A stretch of 64,000 nt of DNA from an uncultured Selenomonadales bacterium (GTDB taxonomy: Bacteria; Bacillota; Negativicutes; DSM-1736; Dendrosporobacteraceae). The position numbers and the translations under genes were made by a program. Positions 50,951-62,522 of the stretch are shown here, piece by piece (position 1 is the stretch's first letter; the number at the start of each line of letters is the position of its first letter). The notes under the pieces were generated by a model that had not been told where the DNA came from, ran no database searches, and saw only the letters and a list, made by a program, of their open reading frames with translations. The stretch is from NCBI GenBank assembly GCA_946407015.1, contig CAMJML010000005.1:124001-188000 (forward strand), written 5' to 3'.

Positions 50951-51007
50951 GTTGTGTACAAAAGGAATCTAGCTAGTTTGCTAATATAGCGGATACAGAG
51001 GATGAAT

Positions 51008-51934
51008 ATGAATACAAGCAAAAATTATATCTTTCACGGAGAAGAGTGCAGCGGGGAGCGGATTGACGTTTTCCTTGCCCGGCAAGTGCCTGAATTGTCC
51101 CGCTCGCATATCCAGAAACTGATTACAGAAGGGCATGTAAAAGTATCTGAGCGGCATGTAAAAGCCAACTATAAGTTGCAGGCAACTGATCGAATAGAAA
51201 TGGTCATTCCGGATGCTAAAACGGTTGATATTGCTGCTGAAGATATCCCGTTAGATATCTTATTTGAAGATACTGATGTTATTGTGATTAATAAACCCCG
51301 TGGCATGGTGGTACACCCAGCGGCGGGGAATAGCCAGGGAACTCTTGTCAATGCTCTATTGAATCACTGTGGCGATTTGTCTGGAATTAATGGCGAAGTA
51401 CGTCCGGGTATCGTACATCGTTTAGACAAGGACACATCTGGAGTTATGGTAGCAGCTAAAAGCGATGAGGCGCATATTAAATTAGCCCATCAAATTAAAG
51501 AAAGAACTGCCAGTAGAAAGTATTTGGCGATTGTGCACGGAAATGTTAAAGAAGAGCAGGGCGTAATTCATGCCCCAATTGGTCGCCATCCCAGCGATAG
51601 AAAAAAAATGGCTGTGGTATTTTCTAATAGTAAAGATGCAATAACCAATTTTGAAGTTATTGAGAGATTTGGACAGTACACATTGGTAGCCTGCAAGCTG
51701 CTGACCGGGCGTACCCATCAGATTCGGGTTCATATGAGTTATATTGGTCATCCTGTTGTAGGTGATCCAAAGTATGGCATTTCAAAACAACCTTTTTCGA
51801 TTAAGGGGCAAGCGTTGCATTCGGCTCAATTACAATTTGTGCATCCGGTCACGAATCAAGAGATGAAGTTTTCTGCCCCGTTGCCTGATGATATGCAAAA
51901 AATTTTAGTCCAGCTTAGGCGGATAAATAAATAG
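51008..51934 (+). CDS. RluD-family pseudouridine synthase (YlyB)
   Basis: A 308-aa protein with an N-terminal S4 domain (RIDVFLARQVPELSRSHIQK) and the synthase catalytic motif GIVHRLDKDTSGVMV, whose Asp attacks uridine. It modifies 23S rRNA (or tRNA); the exact target is not predictable. ATG 51008 fits the Shine-Dalgarno AGAGG better than ATG 51002. Between lspA and pyrR it corresponds to ylyB of B. subtilis. Confidence 0.9.
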   Translation: MNTSKNYIFHGEECSGERIDVFLARQVPELSRSHIQKLITEGHVKVSERHVKANYKLQATDRIEMVIPDAKTVDIAAEDIPLDILFEDTDVIVINKPRGMVVHPAAGNSQGTLVNALLNHCGDLSGINGEVRPGIVHRLDKDTSGVMVAAKSDEAHIKLAHQIKERTASRKYLAIVHGNVKEEQGVIHAPIGRHPSDRKKMAVVFSNSKDAITNFEVIERFGQYTLVACKLLTGRTHQIRVHMSYIGHPVVGDPKYGISKQPFSIKGQALHSAQLQFVHPVTNQEMKFSAPLPDDMQKILVQLRRINK

Positions 51935-51940
51935 AGGTGA

Positions 51941-52524
<584 letters not shown>

Positions 52525-52547
<23 letters not shown>

Positions 52548-54297
52548 GAATTTGTTCAATAAGCTGATGATCGGGTGTTATATAGAGCGTTTTTTGTGCG
52601 GAATATGTAACAAATCCCGGTTTTGATCCACTGGGCTTTTTAACGTTGCGGCGCTTGGTATAATCCACAGGAACCTTGGCGGACATTTTCGCTTTACTAA
52701 AGAATGCTGCAAATTGAGCGGCTAAATACAATACATCATCAGAAAGTGACTGCTTACTATTGCGAATAACGACATGCGATCCAGGAAAATCTTTGACATG
52801 CAGCCAAATATCATTAAGTTGGGCTGTTTTAAATGTAATCTCGTCATTTTGAACATTGTTTTTTCCTATTAGGATTTCCAGCCCGTCGGAAGTTGAGATT
52901 TTCAAGGGGCGAGATTGTCTGGTTGGCGGACGTTGCTTTTTTGACTGCTTAATATAACCGCTAGCAATTAACTCGCCGCGAATATCGAGAATATCACTGG
53001 AATTATCTGCTGTATCAAGTCCAATCTCAATACTGAAAAGATACTGAATCTCTCCTTGTGTTTGCTTGACTTGATGGGTTAATGAACTTTGTGCCCGTTT
53101 CAATTTATTATATCGCGCGTAATAATACTTGGCGTTGTCCAGTAAGGATAGTTCAGGATCAACCGCAATAGAAATTTGGTTTTGCGACGGATCATCGCTA
53201 TAGATATCTGGCAAAGTAATCTTGTCAGTACCCGGGAATGAGATGGATAGATTCGTCATCAGGATATCGGCAAATTTTCGGCATTCTTCGGCTTGATTCG
53301 CTTGTTCTAACTCAGTGGTAAGTATCAGAAGCTTTTTTTCCAGCTTATTCAGTTCGTGAATGACTAATTTCTTAAGAATATCTTTAGCAGGTGGTGTGTA
53401 TTTAATTGAAAGCTTGCTGGCAAAGTCAACGGCATCGCTCATTGTTGTAAAGCGATGAATTTGATTGTTTTCAAGATGTTCGAGGTATTCAATAGAAAAA
53501 GCAGCCATTCCGAGCAGGCGTTGATGAGAGTCCGTAATAACAGTAGGCGCAATTTGATTGGTGCGCAAAGGAGCAATAAGGCTTTGAATGGCGGAGGCCA
53601 GGGATTCCAAATCGGCATTGTCTAGAGCAGCAACACCAATGTCTTGCGGAAGGCCGGCCCGCCATAGGATTTCTTTGGCCGTTACAGGACCTAAGCCCTG
53701 TCCGGCAGCAATAAGTGCTTTTGCTAGCGCTCCGGACTGAGTATTCTTCAGATAAGTGACAAAATCAGCAATTGAGGTATTGAGAATATTGAGCTTATCC
53801 TGGCCGGGCGGTAGCAGATAAGGCTTACCGGGAAAAATATGTCGTATGCGGCTGATATCGGAGCCAATTCGATGAATAGCGTCGATGACTTGATTGTCCT
53901 CTGTTAAGATGATATTGCTATGCTTACCCATAATTTCAATCATAAGCTGTTTGCTGACAATGATGCCACCCTGGCCCCGGATGTCAATCGTTAATACCAG
54001 AATCCGATCCAGATTATGCTGAACAATGCTTGAAATACGTCCATCTTCTAAATGTTTGCGTAATACCATACAAAAGACAGGCGGTACATCGGGATTTTCC
54101 AAGGCCTGACGGCTTAGCTTGATATGAGGATGTTCGCCATTTACGTCGATATGAAGGCGATAGGTTGTGCCAGGCTGTCTGATCCAAATCATCACGATAT
54201 TTTTATTTGGCTGAAAGATTTTATCAATTCGTCCACCCGCGAGTGACTGATCTAATTCTTTTACCAATGGTGCTAAAGAAAAACCATCGAGGCTCAT
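52525..54297 (-). CDS. rqcH: Rqc2/NFACT homologue RqcH
   Basis: A 590-aa protein. The NFACT-N domain (GGRIDKIFQPNKNIVMIWI; HPHIKLSRQALENPD) is followed by a helical coiled-coil middle and the NFACT-R domain with DIWLHVKDFPGSHVVIRN and DYTKRRNVKKPSGSKPGFV. RqcH adds alanine tails to stalled nascent chains on 50S subunits; older names are FbpA/YloA. GGAGG precedes ATG 54297; a longer frame to 54354 has no Shine-Dalgarno. Convergent with pyrR. Confidence 0.93.
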
Positions 54298-54423
54298 ATT
54301 ATCCTCCAGTGTACTAGTTTTCATCAGTATACCATTATGCCTATAAACGGTCAAACGAGGTCTAATTATGGTTTTTTCGGAATAAAGTGGATAAAGAAGA
54401 AGCTGATGAGCGAGGTGGCATAG

Positions 54424-57174
54424 TTGGACAGTAATAAATGGTATATTCGTACATCTGAGGAAACATTAATGTTTTGGGATACAGACCAGAATGAGGGATT
54501 ATCAACAACTGAAGCTAAGAAAAGATTAAATAAATTTGGTTATAACCAAATGGTGGAAAAAGCTAAGACGCCGTGGTGGAAACAGTTTATCGCGCAATTT
54601 CAAGATTTTATGGTATTAGTCCTACTGGGAGCTACACTGATATCGGCATTTTTAGGCGAATATGTGGATGCGATTACCATTCTGGCTATTGTGATTATTA
54701 ATGCTATTCTTGGCTTTATTCAAGAATTTCGTGCTGAAAAATCCATGGAGGCTCTAAAGAAACTAGCAGCGCCAACGGCTCATGTTCTTAGAAATGGTAT
54801 TCCGCAGCAAATTCCTGCTAAAGAGCTGGTACCAGGAGATATCATCTTATTAGAAGCCGGGGATAAAATCTCAGCCGACGGCCGGTTAGTTGCCGCACGG
54901 GGAATTGAAATTGATGAGGCGGCATTGACAGGAGAATCACTGCCAGTAAGAAAGAGTACAGAGCGGCTTTATAATGAAAATAGCCCGCTTGGAGATAGGA
55001 GAAATATGGTTTATGCCGGCACTGTAGTGACACGTGGACGAGGAAGCGCTGTTGTTTGTGCAACCGGCATGGGAACAGAAGTTGGATGCATAGCAGGAAT
55101 GATCCAGGAGTCTTCTAATGAAGCGACACCGTTGGAAAAGAGGCTGGAACATTTAGGGCGTTGGTTGGTATGGGGCTGTTTGGCAATTTGCGTTATGGTA
55201 GTAGCGACTGGTGTAGCTAGGGGTGAACCCCTTTTCCTCATGTGTATGGCGGGAATTAGTCTTGCTGTAGCCGCCATTCCGGAAGGCCTACCGGCCATCG
55301 TTACAGTATCTTTGGCGTTAGGTGTACAGCGTATGATTAAACGCAATGCTATTATCCGTAAACTGCCGGCAGTGGAAACACTGGGCTGCACTACGGTTAT
55401 CTGTTCAGATAAAACTGGAACGCTCACTCAAAACGCCATGACAGTACGAAAGATCTATACAGGGCTGAATAATTATGAATTAACAGGAAGCGGCTATGAT
55501 ATCAAGGGAGAGTTTCTCACCAATCAGCGGCTCATTCAACCATTAACGGATAAAGTCTTGATGAATTGTTTGGAGATTGCAACACTATGCAATAATAGTG
55601 TCTTAAAACGTAATGAGGTTGCGATATCAGGCATGTGGCGGCGTAGCCAGGATAGTGCCTGGAGTATCGAGGGAGATCCGACAGAGGGAGCCCTGATCGT
55701 TGCGGCTGCCAAAGCCGGAGTTTGGAGGGAAAACTTAGAAAAAACCCAATCCCGCGTGGCAGAAATACCCTTTGAATCAGATCGGCGCAGGATGTCGGTT
55801 GTATATAGCCAAAATGGGGAGTACTATTTATACACCAAAGGAGCTCCGGACACTATTCTAGAATTATGTGCTTCATACCACAATGGAAGAATAGAAAGCA
55901 AATTGACCCCAGAAGTAGTGGCTAAAATTTTGGCCGCTAATCACGAAATGACGTCACAAGCTTTACGGGTATTGGCTATTGCCTATCGGAAAATTCCCAA
56001 GGCTGAAGCAGAATACCCAGGGGAAACGAGTGAAAATAATCTTGTATTTGTCGGGCTTATCGGCATGATCGATCCACCTCGTGATGAGGTAAAAAAAGCT
56101 ATTGATATTTGCAAACACGCTGGTATTAAAACGGTCATGATTACCGGGGATCATCCTAATACGGCTACAGCTATCGCGAGTGAGCTCAAGATGTTTGATG
56201 CAACTAAAAATCAGGCTCTTACAGGACAAGAATTGGATCAGCTGAGTGATTCTGAATTGGCAAAAATTGCAAATCGCATTACCGTTTATGCGCGGGTTTC
56301 TCCTGCTCATAAGCTCAGAATTGTCAAAGCGCTCAAAAAGCAAGGCCATATTGTTGCAATGACAGGCGATGGGGTTAATGACGCTCCGGCGGTTAAAGAA
56401 GCGGATATCGGTATTGCTATGGGCTGTACGGGAACTGATGTTACCAAAGAGGCATCTAGCATGATTCTAGCGGATGATAATTTTGCAACAATTGTTGCTG
56501 CAGTAGAAGAAGGGCGAGGCATCTATGATAATATACGAAAGTTCATCCGCTACTTACTCGCTTGCAATACAGGTGAAGTATTAACCATGTTTGTTGCTGC
56601 ACTAGCCGGATTGCCGATGCCTTTATTGCCAGTCCAGATTCTTTGGGTTAATTTGGTTACAGACGGCTTACCTGCTATGGCATTGGGAGTGGATAGCAAC
56701 GATCCGAATATTATGAGTCGTCCTCCCCGCCACCCTAATGAAAGTGTGTTTTCACGAGGTCTAAGCACAAAGATCATTGGCCGAGGTATTCAAATTGGCT
56801 TTAGTACATTGTTAGTATTTTCTCTGGTTTATTATCTTAAAAATGATTTAGCCCTGGCTAGAACAATGGCGTTTACAACATTAGTTTTCTCACAGATGTT
56901 TCACGTATTTGATTGCCGCTCGGAAATTTATAGTGTTTTTGAGGCTGGGTTCTTTAAAAACAAATATCTTTTATTAGCAGCAAGCTGTTCAATTTGCATG
57001 CACCTCATGGTTATTTATAATCCAGTATTGAGCGGCATTTTTGCAACTGTGCCCATGGGATTTCATGATTGGTTGCTTGTGCTGGGGATCGCCGGCTGGA
57101 CCTTTATATTGAATGGGCTAAAATATCTATTTTTCCGGCGCCGGCAAGTTGCACGTGCCGTATATAACAGGTAA
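54424..57174 (+). CDS. P2-type cation-transporting ATPase (Ca2+-type)
   Basis: A 916-aa P-type ATPase. Cation_ATPase_N ([17 protein letters not shown]), actuator TGES, the ion-site helix motif [13 protein letters not shown], the phosphorylation motif DKTGTLTQN and the hinge [11 protein letters not shown] are all present; ten membrane helices are expected. PEGLPA indicates SERCA/PMR1-like Ca2+ (or Mn2+) export. TTG 54424 follows GAGGTGG. Upstream is divergent rqcH, 126 bp away. Confidence 0.93.
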   Translation: MDSNKWYIRTSEETLMFWDTDQNEGLSTTEAKKRLNKFGYNQMVEKAKTPWWKQFIAQFQDFMVLVLLGATLISAFLGEYVDAITILAIVIINAILGFIQEFRAEKSMEALKKLAAPTAHVLRNGIPQQIPAKELVPGDIILLEAGDKISADGRLVAARGIEIDEAALTGESLPVRKSTERLYNENSPLGDRRNMVYAGTVVTRGRGSAVVCATGMGTEVGCIAGMIQESSNEATPLEKRLEHLGRWLVWGCLAICVMVVATGVARGEPLFLMCMAGISLAVAAIPEGLPAIVTVSLALGVQRMIKRNAIIRKLPAVETLGCTTVICSDKTGTLTQNAMTVRKIYTGLNNYELTGSGYDIKGEFLTNQRLIQPLTDKVLMNCLEIATLCNNSVLKRNEVAISGMWRRSQDSAWSIEGDPTEGALIVAAAKAGVWRENLEKTQSRVAEIPFESDRRRMSVVYSQNGEYYLYTKGAPDTILELCASYHNGRIESKLTPEVVAKILAANHEMTSQALRVLAIAYRKIPKAEAEYPGETSENNLVFVGLIGMIDPPRDEVKKAIDICKHAGIKTVMITGDHPNTATAIASELKMFDATKNQALTGQELDQLSDSELAKIANRITVYARVSPAHKLRIVKALKKQGHIVAMTGDGVNDAPAVKEADIGIAMGCTGTDVTKEASSMILADDNFATIVAAVEEGRGIYDNIRKFIRYLLACNTGEVLTMFVAALAGLPMPLLPVQILWVNLVTDGLPAMALGVDSNDPNIMSRPPRHPNESVFSRGLSTKIIGRGIQIGFSTLLVFSLVYYLKNDLALARTMAFTTLVFSQMFHVFDCRSEIYSVFEAGFFKNKYLLLAASCSICMHLMVIYNPVLSGIFATVPMGFHDWLLVLGIAGWTFILNGLKYLFFRRRQVARAVYNR

Positions 57175-57209
57175 AATAATATACAAGAAATTCTATGGAG
57201 GATTTTTAT

Positions 57210-58055
57210 ATGCGGTTTAAATTTACTAAATGGCATGGGCTGGGGAATGACTTTGTTATAGTGAATGGATTTACTGAGAATATTGAAGATTATAGTGCCA
57301 CAGCGATCAAAGTTTGTGACCGTCATACGGGAGTTGGTGCGGATGGATTGGTCCTCGTATTGCCATCGGAAAATGCAGATTTTCAAATGCGAATTTTTAA
57401 TTCAGATGGCAGTGAAGCCGAAATGTGCGGCAATGTTACCCGCTGTGTAGCTCAATATGTGTATGAATGCGGTTTATCTGCGCATACAAAAATTACCCTT
57501 GAAACCAAGGCTGGCATTATTATACCGGAACTAATTCTTGAAAATGGAGAAATCAAAACAATTCGAGTGGATATGGGTGAACCCAGACTTTATAGTCAAG
57601 CTATACCAGTCACTGGGTTTACTGAGGAAAAGATTGTTCATTGTCCTTTGAATGTTTCCGGTCGGTTGTTTAATATCACTTGTGTATCAATGGGAAATCC
57701 CCATTGTGTTATTTTCACGGATAATGTAAGTGCAATTGACTTAGCCGGTATTGGTCCACAAATTGAAACTCACAGTAATTTTCCTAAAAAGACGAATGTT
57801 GAATTTGTCGAAATTATTGATGACCAGAGAATCCGTATGCGTGTATGGGAGCGTGGTGCCGGCATAACAATGGCTTGTGGAACTGGAGCCTGCGCTTCAC
57901 TAGTGGCCTCGGTTCTGAATGATAAAACCAAGAGGATGGCAACTGTAGAACTGGATGGCGGCGAATTGGTTGTTCATTGGGATATTGAAAATAATCATGT
58001 TTATATGTCAGGACCGGCTACAGAAGTTTTTCGTGGGGAATATATTGCAAATTGA
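57210..58055 (+). CDS. dapF: Diaminopimelate epimerase
   Basis: A 281-aa enzyme converting LL- to meso-diaminopimelate for lysine and peptidoglycan. Both catalytic cysteines are visible: Cys73 in EAEMCGNVTRC and Cys223 in TMACGTGACAS. The start KWHGLGNDFVIV is typical. ATG 57210 is used because GGAGG lies just before it; the ATG at 57195 is part of that region. Confidence 0.95.
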   Translation: MRFKFTKWHGLGNDFVIVNGFTENIEDYSATAIKVCDRHTGVGADGLVLVLPSENADFQMRIFNSDGSEAEMCGNVTRCVAQYVYECGLSAHTKITLETKAGIIIPELILENGEIKTIRVDMGEPRLYSQAIPVTGFTEEKIVHCPLNVSGRLFNITCVSMGNPHCVIFTDNVSAIDLAGIGPQIETHSNFPKKTNVEFVEIIDDQRIRMRVWERGAGITMACGTGACASLVASVLNDKTKRMATVELDGGELVVHWDIENNHVYMSGPATEVFRGEYIAN

Positions 58056-58076
58056 TTGACGACTTTCGGGGTGATG

Positions 58077-58106
58077 AAAAATTGGCTCAGTTTTGGGCCA
58101 ATTTTT
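58077..58106 (+). terminator. Terminator after dapF
   Basis: AAAAATTGGC (58077-58086) pairs with GCCAATTTTT (58097-58106), a 10-bp stem ending in T residues. Confidence 0.8.
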
Positions 58107-58176
58107 ATTATTAAAGGAATTTTTGAAATTTTTGTATAATATGTATCTTAGTCAGGAAATTTTAGGAGGTGCTTTG

Positions 58177-58773
58177 ATGAAAATTGTCTGCTGGCTGTTT
58201 GGCATTATTTTTTGGCTGCAAACCTCTGCGTATGCGATAGCCCCTATCAACAGTGAAATTATTAAACAAGCTTATGATTATGGTGAGAAGCACGTTAACG
58301 ACTCGTTTAGTGATTTTTTGAAACCTTGGCTAGCTTATGAAGAAAAAGCAAGCAAGCTCAATGAAACGACTGATCGAGCCTACTTGTATACAACCTATCT
58401 GTTATTAGCTAATGATGCTCGAGAAAAGAAAGCTAGTGGTAAATTAATTGTACCGTCTGATAGTGAAAGAATTATTACAGATTATAGTGGAATGTTGAAT
58501 TTTAGTGTGACTTTATTTGATAAGGATGCTGCTTTTATTCATAATGCGGTTGCCGTGCTGAAACAAGGATCAAAAACAATAAAAGCTTATCAAAGCATTA
58601 CTCCTCCGGAGGCTGAAAAATGTACATGGCTGTCTGAAACTTTATATACAGCCCAATGCTATTTCTATTTTTCCGACCACGAAATTGATGCTGCCAAGCC
58701 AGTGATGTTAATTATATCTACCGCAAATAAACAAGAACGAAAGTTTTATTTTGATTTAGCTAAAATAAAATAA
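58177..58773 (+). CDS. Exported hypothetical protein, 198 aa
   Basis: ATG 58177 follows AGGAGGTG. The signal peptide MKIVCWLFGIIFWLQTSAYA probably ends after AYA. The mature part is all soluble, begins PINSEIIKQAYDYGEKHVND and contains helical then beta-rich regions with two Cys (KCTWLSETLYTAQCYFYFS) that could form a disulphide. Family not recognised. The region after it (58774-59010) has no gene; TATAAT at 58960-58965 may serve yicC. Confidence 0.75.
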   Translation: MKIVCWLFGIIFWLQTSAYAIAPINSEIIKQAYDYGEKHVNDSFSDFLKPWLAYEEKASKLNETTDRAYLYTTYLLLANDAREKKASGKLIVPSDSERIITDYSGMLNFSVTLFDKDAAFIHNAVAVLKQGSKTIKAYQSITPPEAEKCTWLSETLYTAQCYFYFSDHEIDAAKPVMLIISTANKQERKFYFDLAKIK

Positions 58774-59010
58774 GCTAAGCGTAAATTGAAATGCTCCATA
58801 CAATCAAAGTATTTCTGAGTATTTCCATCAAGTATGGACGACGTTACTCATGTTCGTTCAGTTATTTAGTCTGGAAACACTGGCTGGATCGCTAAGTCTT
58901 TCCAATTGTACAAAAGGAATTTATTAATAAAGAGAGAAGTATTAAAAAATATGATTAATTATAATTTGAACAGTGAATAATAACATACGCAAAGGAAGGG
59001 GCTTATCCTA

Positions 59011-59895
59011 GTGCTTAAAAGCATGACTGGCTTTGGTCGTGGCGAGTTTTTAGATAGCGGCCATCGAATTATCGTGGAAATAAAAGCAGTAAATCACCGG
59101 TACAATGATATTGTCATTCGGATGCCGAAGAATTTAGGCTCATTGGAAGACAAAATGAGACGACGTATAGCGAATACATTATTACGTGGACGTATTGATG
59201 TTTTCGTTACATTAGATGAATATAGCCAAAATAAGCGCAATGTAAGGGTTGACAAAGAATTAGCAATCGCTTACCATGGTGCTTTGAGAGAATTGGCTCA
59301 AATACTGGCTACTCCATTGAATGACAATATTCATCAAATTGCCAAATATCCTGATGTCATAAAAGTTGAAGAAGAATTTGAAGACGTTAGCGAATTATGG
59401 CCAAAGCTTTCCTGTGCAATCGATATTGCCATTGATAATCTTATTCGTATGCGTATGGCAGAAGGAAGCAATATATTCAATGATTTGTCGGAACGAATTG
59501 ATCGGCTTACGGGTTATATCAATGAAATTGACGAACGTGCGCCAAAGATATTGGCCGAGTACCGGGAGAAACTGATCGGAAGAATGCGTGAACTCCTGGC
59601 TGCGGTCAATGTTGAACCAGATGAAACTAGGCTATTGCAAGAGACCGCCTTATTTGCCGACCGGAGTAATTTTACGGAGGAAATTGTTCGTTTACAAAGC
59701 CACCTGGCACAATTCCGGGCAACGCTGGATTCCGGCGATGCAGTTGGCCGCAAATTAGATTTTATTGTTCAGGAGATTAACCGAGAAACCAATACGATTG
59801 CCTCAAAAGCAAATGACTTTACCGTAGCCAATATTGTTGTAGAAATTAAAAGTGAAATAGAGAAGGTCAGAGAGCAAATCCAAAACATAGAGTAA
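59011..59895 (+). CDS. yicC: YicC/YloC-family endoribonuclease
   Basis: A 294-aa protein with the N-terminal SMTGFGRGEF motif, VEIKAVNHRYNDIVIRMP, and the C-terminal DUF1732 part DAVGRKLDFIVQEINRETNT-IASKA. The family acts in RNA turnover as an endoribonuclease. GTG 59011 follows AAGGAAGGGG at a rather long spacing. It starts the conserved order yicC-remA-gmk-rpoZ-coaBC. Confidence 0.92.
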   Translation: MLKSMTGFGRGEFLDSGHRIIVEIKAVNHRYNDIVIRMPKNLGSLEDKMRRRIANTLLRGRIDVFVTLDEYSQNKRNVRVDKELAIAYHGALRELAQILATPLNDNIHQIAKYPDVIKVEEEFEDVSELWPKLSCAIDIAIDNLIRMRMAEGSNIFNDLSERIDRLTGYINEIDERAPKILAEYREKLIGRMRELLAAVNVEPDETRLLQETALFADRSNFTEEIVRLQSHLAQFRATLDSGDAVGRKLDFIVQEINRETNTIASKANDFTVANIVVEIKSEIEKVREQIQNIE

Positions 59896-59950
59896 TATAG
59901 AGATTCAATTTAGATTGATCGGCTACACAAAAAAATAGGAGTGATTTTAT

Positions 59951-60217
59951 ATGGATATTAAGCTTATAAATATTGGTTTTGGCAATATTGTTTCTGCTAA
60001 CCGTATTATTTCGATTGTAAGTCCTGAGTCTGCCCCGATTAAACGAATTATTCAAGAGGCACGTGATCGTGGAATGCTGATTGATGCTACTTATGGTCGG
60101 CGGACTAGAGCTGTCATTATTGCCGACAGCGATCATGTGATATTGTCCGCTGTACAGCCTGAGACTGTGGCTCATCGTCTGGCAAGCAAAGAGAATAATG
60201 ATGATGCGGCAGAATAA
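59951..60217 (+). CDS. remA: Extracellular matrix regulator RemA-family protein (DUF370)
   Basis: An 88-aa DNA-binding protein with the hallmarks [40 protein letters not shown] and [16 protein letters not shown]. In B. subtilis RemA activates matrix and osmoprotection genes by wrapping DNA. AGGAGTG precedes ATG 59951. The yicC-remA-gmk order is conserved in Firmicutes. Confidence 0.93.
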   Translation: MDIKLINIGFGNIVSANRIISIVSPESAPIKRIIQEARDRGMLIDATYGRRTRAVIIADSDHVILSAVQPETVAHRLASKENNDDAAE

Positions 60218-60249
60218 AATGATTTGTTGATAATGAAAGGAGAAAAATG

Positions 60250-60870
60250 ATGACGCAGCAGGGAATTCTTATTGTTCTTTCCGGCCCGTCAGGTACTGGT
60301 AAAGGCACAATATGTCAAGAGTTGCTGCGTAGCTATCCCAACTTACATTATTCCATATCAGCAACCACCCGGCCACCACGTGCTGGTGAGATTAATGGTG
60401 TTAACTATTGGTTTACCTCTAAAGACGAATTTCAACGTATGATTCATGATGACGACTTATTGGAATGGGCTGAAGTTTACGGAAACTATTATGGAACACC
60501 ATGTCGTTATGTGAAGGAACTATTAGATAGCGGAAGAGATGTTGTTTTGGAGATTGATACGCAGGGAGCTATGCAGGTTAGAGGGAAATTCCCGCAGGGA
60601 GTATTTGTTTATATAGTTCCGCCATCACTAGAGGAATTAGCCAAGAGAATACATAAGCGAGGCACAGATACTGAGGAGAGCATTAAGAGACGCTTGAGCT
60701 GTGCTACATTAGAAATGAATCAGGTTTACAGCTATAATTATGTTGTTGTTAATGACGAAGTAAGCAACGCGGTGCATAAGATTGAAGCGATTATTACGGC
60801 AGAAAAGTGTAATGTATTGCGTAATGGCCATCTTATACAACAAATTTGCAAAATTAATCCAAAAGAATGA
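60250..60870 (+). CDS. gmk: Guanylate kinase
   Basis: A 206-aa kinase converting GMP to GDP. P-loop VLSGPSGTGKGTICQ, the GMP-binding ATTRPPRAGEINGVNYWF, and the EWAEVYGNYYGTP motif are present. ATG 60250 fits the AAAGGAG Shine-Dalgarno better than ATG 60247. The stop is 10 bp before rpoZ. Confidence 0.96.
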   Translation: MTQQGILIVLSGPSGTGKGTICQELLRSYPNLHYSISATTRPPRAGEINGVNYWFTSKDEFQRMIHDDDLLEWAEVYGNYYGTPCRYVKELLDSGRDVVLEIDTQGAMQVRGKFPQGVFVYIVPPSLEELAKRIHKRGTDTEESIKRRLSCATLEMNQVYSYNYVVVNDEVSNAVHKIEAIITAEKCNVLRNGHLIQQICKINPKE

Positions 60871-60880
60871 GGAGGACCCT

Positions 60881-61087
60881 ATGATTCATCCATCATTAGA
60901 CGTTCTTGTAGACAAAGTTGACAGTAAATATACATTGGTTGTCCTAGCGGCTAAGCGTGCCCGTGAGTTAATGAATGGTGAGCCTTCAACCGTTGACAGT
61001 AAATCAAATAAGCAGGTTACGATTGCACTTGAAGAGGTCGCCAAGGGAAAAATTGCATATGAAAGAACAAAGACCGGCATCAAATAG
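60881..61087 (+). CDS. rpoZ: RNA polymerase omega subunit
   Basis: A 68-aa protein with the omega motif SKYTLVVLAAKRARELMNGE and NKQVTIALEEVAKGKI. GAGGAGG precedes ATG 60881; the frame is open into gmk but that part is a shadow. Position between gmk and coaBC is conserved. Confidence 0.94.
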   Translation: MIHPSLDVLVDKVDSKYTLVVLAAKRARELMNGEPSTVDSKSNKQVTIALEEVAKGKIAYERTKTGIK

Positions 61088-61095
61088 GGGGCCTT

Positions 61096-62289
61096 ATGTT
61101 AAATAATAAAAATATTGTCATGGGCGTAGCTGGTGGAATAGCAGCCTATAAGGCAGTAGAAATAGTAAGCCGACTTAAAAAACTTGGTGCCTCGATCCAT
61201 GTTATTATGACTGCAGCAGCAACGAATTTTGTTACACCACTTACTTTCCGTGAAATCAGTGGCAATCCTGTAGTCACGGATATGTGGGACGAACCGAAGA
61301 AGTGGAATGTTGAACACATCGCACTAGCAACAAAGGCTGATCTTTTTTTAGTCGCGCCCGCCACAGCAAACATGATTGGTAAGATTGCAAACGGTATTGC
61401 TGATGACATGCTATCCACTACGATTATGGCAACCAAAGCGCCAGTTTTATTTGCTCCGGCGATGAATAGCAATATGTTTTTAAATCCAATCGTTCAAAAA
61501 AATATTCATGAGTTATCTACTTATGGCTATGAGTTTATTCCGCCCGAACACGGAATGCTGGCTTGTGGTGTGGAAGGTCCGGGGCGTTTGCCTGAACCGG
61601 CTGCGATTGTAGAAAGAGTAGTTGCAAGGTTGAGTCCAGATCAGGATTATGTTGGCAGGAAGATTGTTATAACAGCTGGTGGAACAATTGAGCCGCTTGA
61701 TCCGGTCCGATATATTGGTAATCGATCCAGCGGCAAGATGGGATATGCATTAGCAAAAAATGCGGCTAGGCGAGGAGCCAATGTTGTTTTAATCTCCGGG
61801 CCGACGAGTTTGCCGTGTCCTGGAAATGTTGAATTGATTAAAATAGAAACAGCCGCTGAAATGCGTCAGGCTGTTATTTCCGAGTCCGGTGATGCCGATA
61901 TTATCATTAAAGCGGCAGCAGTTGCCGACTATCGGCCACAGGACGTTGCGGTGCATAAAATAAAAAAAGCTGGCGAAACATTGACGATTACGCTAGAAAA
62001 GAATCCTGATATCTTATTGGAACTTGGGCAAATTAAGAAACAGAATCAAATCCTCATTGGTTTTGCTGCTGAAACTCAGGATCTAGTGAATAATGCTCAA
62101 GAAAAAATGAAAAAGAAAAACCTGGATATGATTGTTGCCAACAATGTAACTTTACCGGGAGCTGGTTTTAACACGGACACCAATATTGTAAAAATCCTTT
62201 ATAAAGACGGCAGAATTGAAGACTTACCGAAAATGTCGAAAGAGGAAATTTCAAAAAATATTTTAGATAAAATCCGGGAATTCTGTTAA
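61096..62289 (+). CDS. coaBC: Bifunctional CoaBC (Dfp), coenzyme A synthesis
   Basis: A 397-aa fusion. The N-terminal flavin-binding PPC decarboxylase (CoaC) has GVAGGIAAYKAVEIVSRLKK, PAMNSNMFLNP and the catalytic Cys in GMLACGVEGPGRLPEP; the C-terminal PPC synthetase (CoaB) has GGTIEPLDPVRYIGNRSSGK and later KKKNLDMIVANNV. It makes 4'-phosphopantetheine from 4'-phosphopantothenate. GGGGG precedes ATG 61096 closely. Confidence 0.95.
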   Translation: MLNNKNIVMGVAGGIAAYKAVEIVSRLKKLGASIHVIMTAAATNFVTPLTFREISGNPVVTDMWDEPKKWNVEHIALATKADLFLVAPATANMIGKIANGIADDMLSTTIMATKAPVLFAPAMNSNMFLNPIVQKNIHELSTYGYEFIPPEHGMLACGVEGPGRLPEPAAIVERVVARLSPDQDYVGRKIVITAGGTIEPLDPVRYIGNRSSGKMGYALAKNAARRGANVVLISGPTSLPCPGNVELIKIETAAEMRQAVISESGDADIIIKAAAVADYRPQDVAVHKIKKAGETLTITLEKNPDILLELGQIKKQNQILIGFAAETQDLVNNAQEKMKKKNLDMIVANNVTLPGAGFNTDTNIVKILYKDGRIEDLPKMSKEEISKNILDKIREFC

Positions 62290-62296
62290 ATTTATA

Positions 62297-62325
62297 TTGA
62301 TTTTTTTACTCTGATAAATTACAAT
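62297..62325 (+). promoter_or_regulatory. Sigma-A promoter of metK
   Basis: TTGATT (62297-62302) and TACAAT (62320-62325) with 17-bp spacing, just before the SAM riboswitch. Confidence 0.75.
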
Positions 62326-62350
62326 GGCTATTGTGAAAAATTACATATTG

Positions 62351-62487
62351 TACTCATCGAGAGTTGGTGGAGGGAATGGCCCAATGAAACCGCGGCAACC
62401 ATTGACAGTGTCAAAACGGTGCCAATTCCTGCAGAGATATCTGCAAGATGGGAGGACGATTAACTCTCCCGATAGGGAGTTTTTTTC
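62351..62487 (+). promoter_or_regulatory. SAM-I (S-box) riboswitch with terminator
   Basis: The aptamer is recognisable from CTCATCGAGAGTTGGTGGAG (62353 onward), GAAACCGCGGCAACC (62386-62400) and CGGTGCCAATTCCTGC (62417-62432) to the closing GATGGGAGGA. The terminator stem CTCCC/GGGAG (62466-62479) with T7 follows; GGGAG of the aptamer's 3' side can compete for CTCCC. High SAM should stop transcription of metK. Confidence 0.95.
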
Positions 62488-62522
62488 TTGTAATAAGCAT
62501 ATTAGGAGGTAGTAGTTTAGTT

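Noticed and set aside
62324-62512. 62-codon frame over the metK leader
   Set aside because: It lies across the SAM riboswitch and its terminator.
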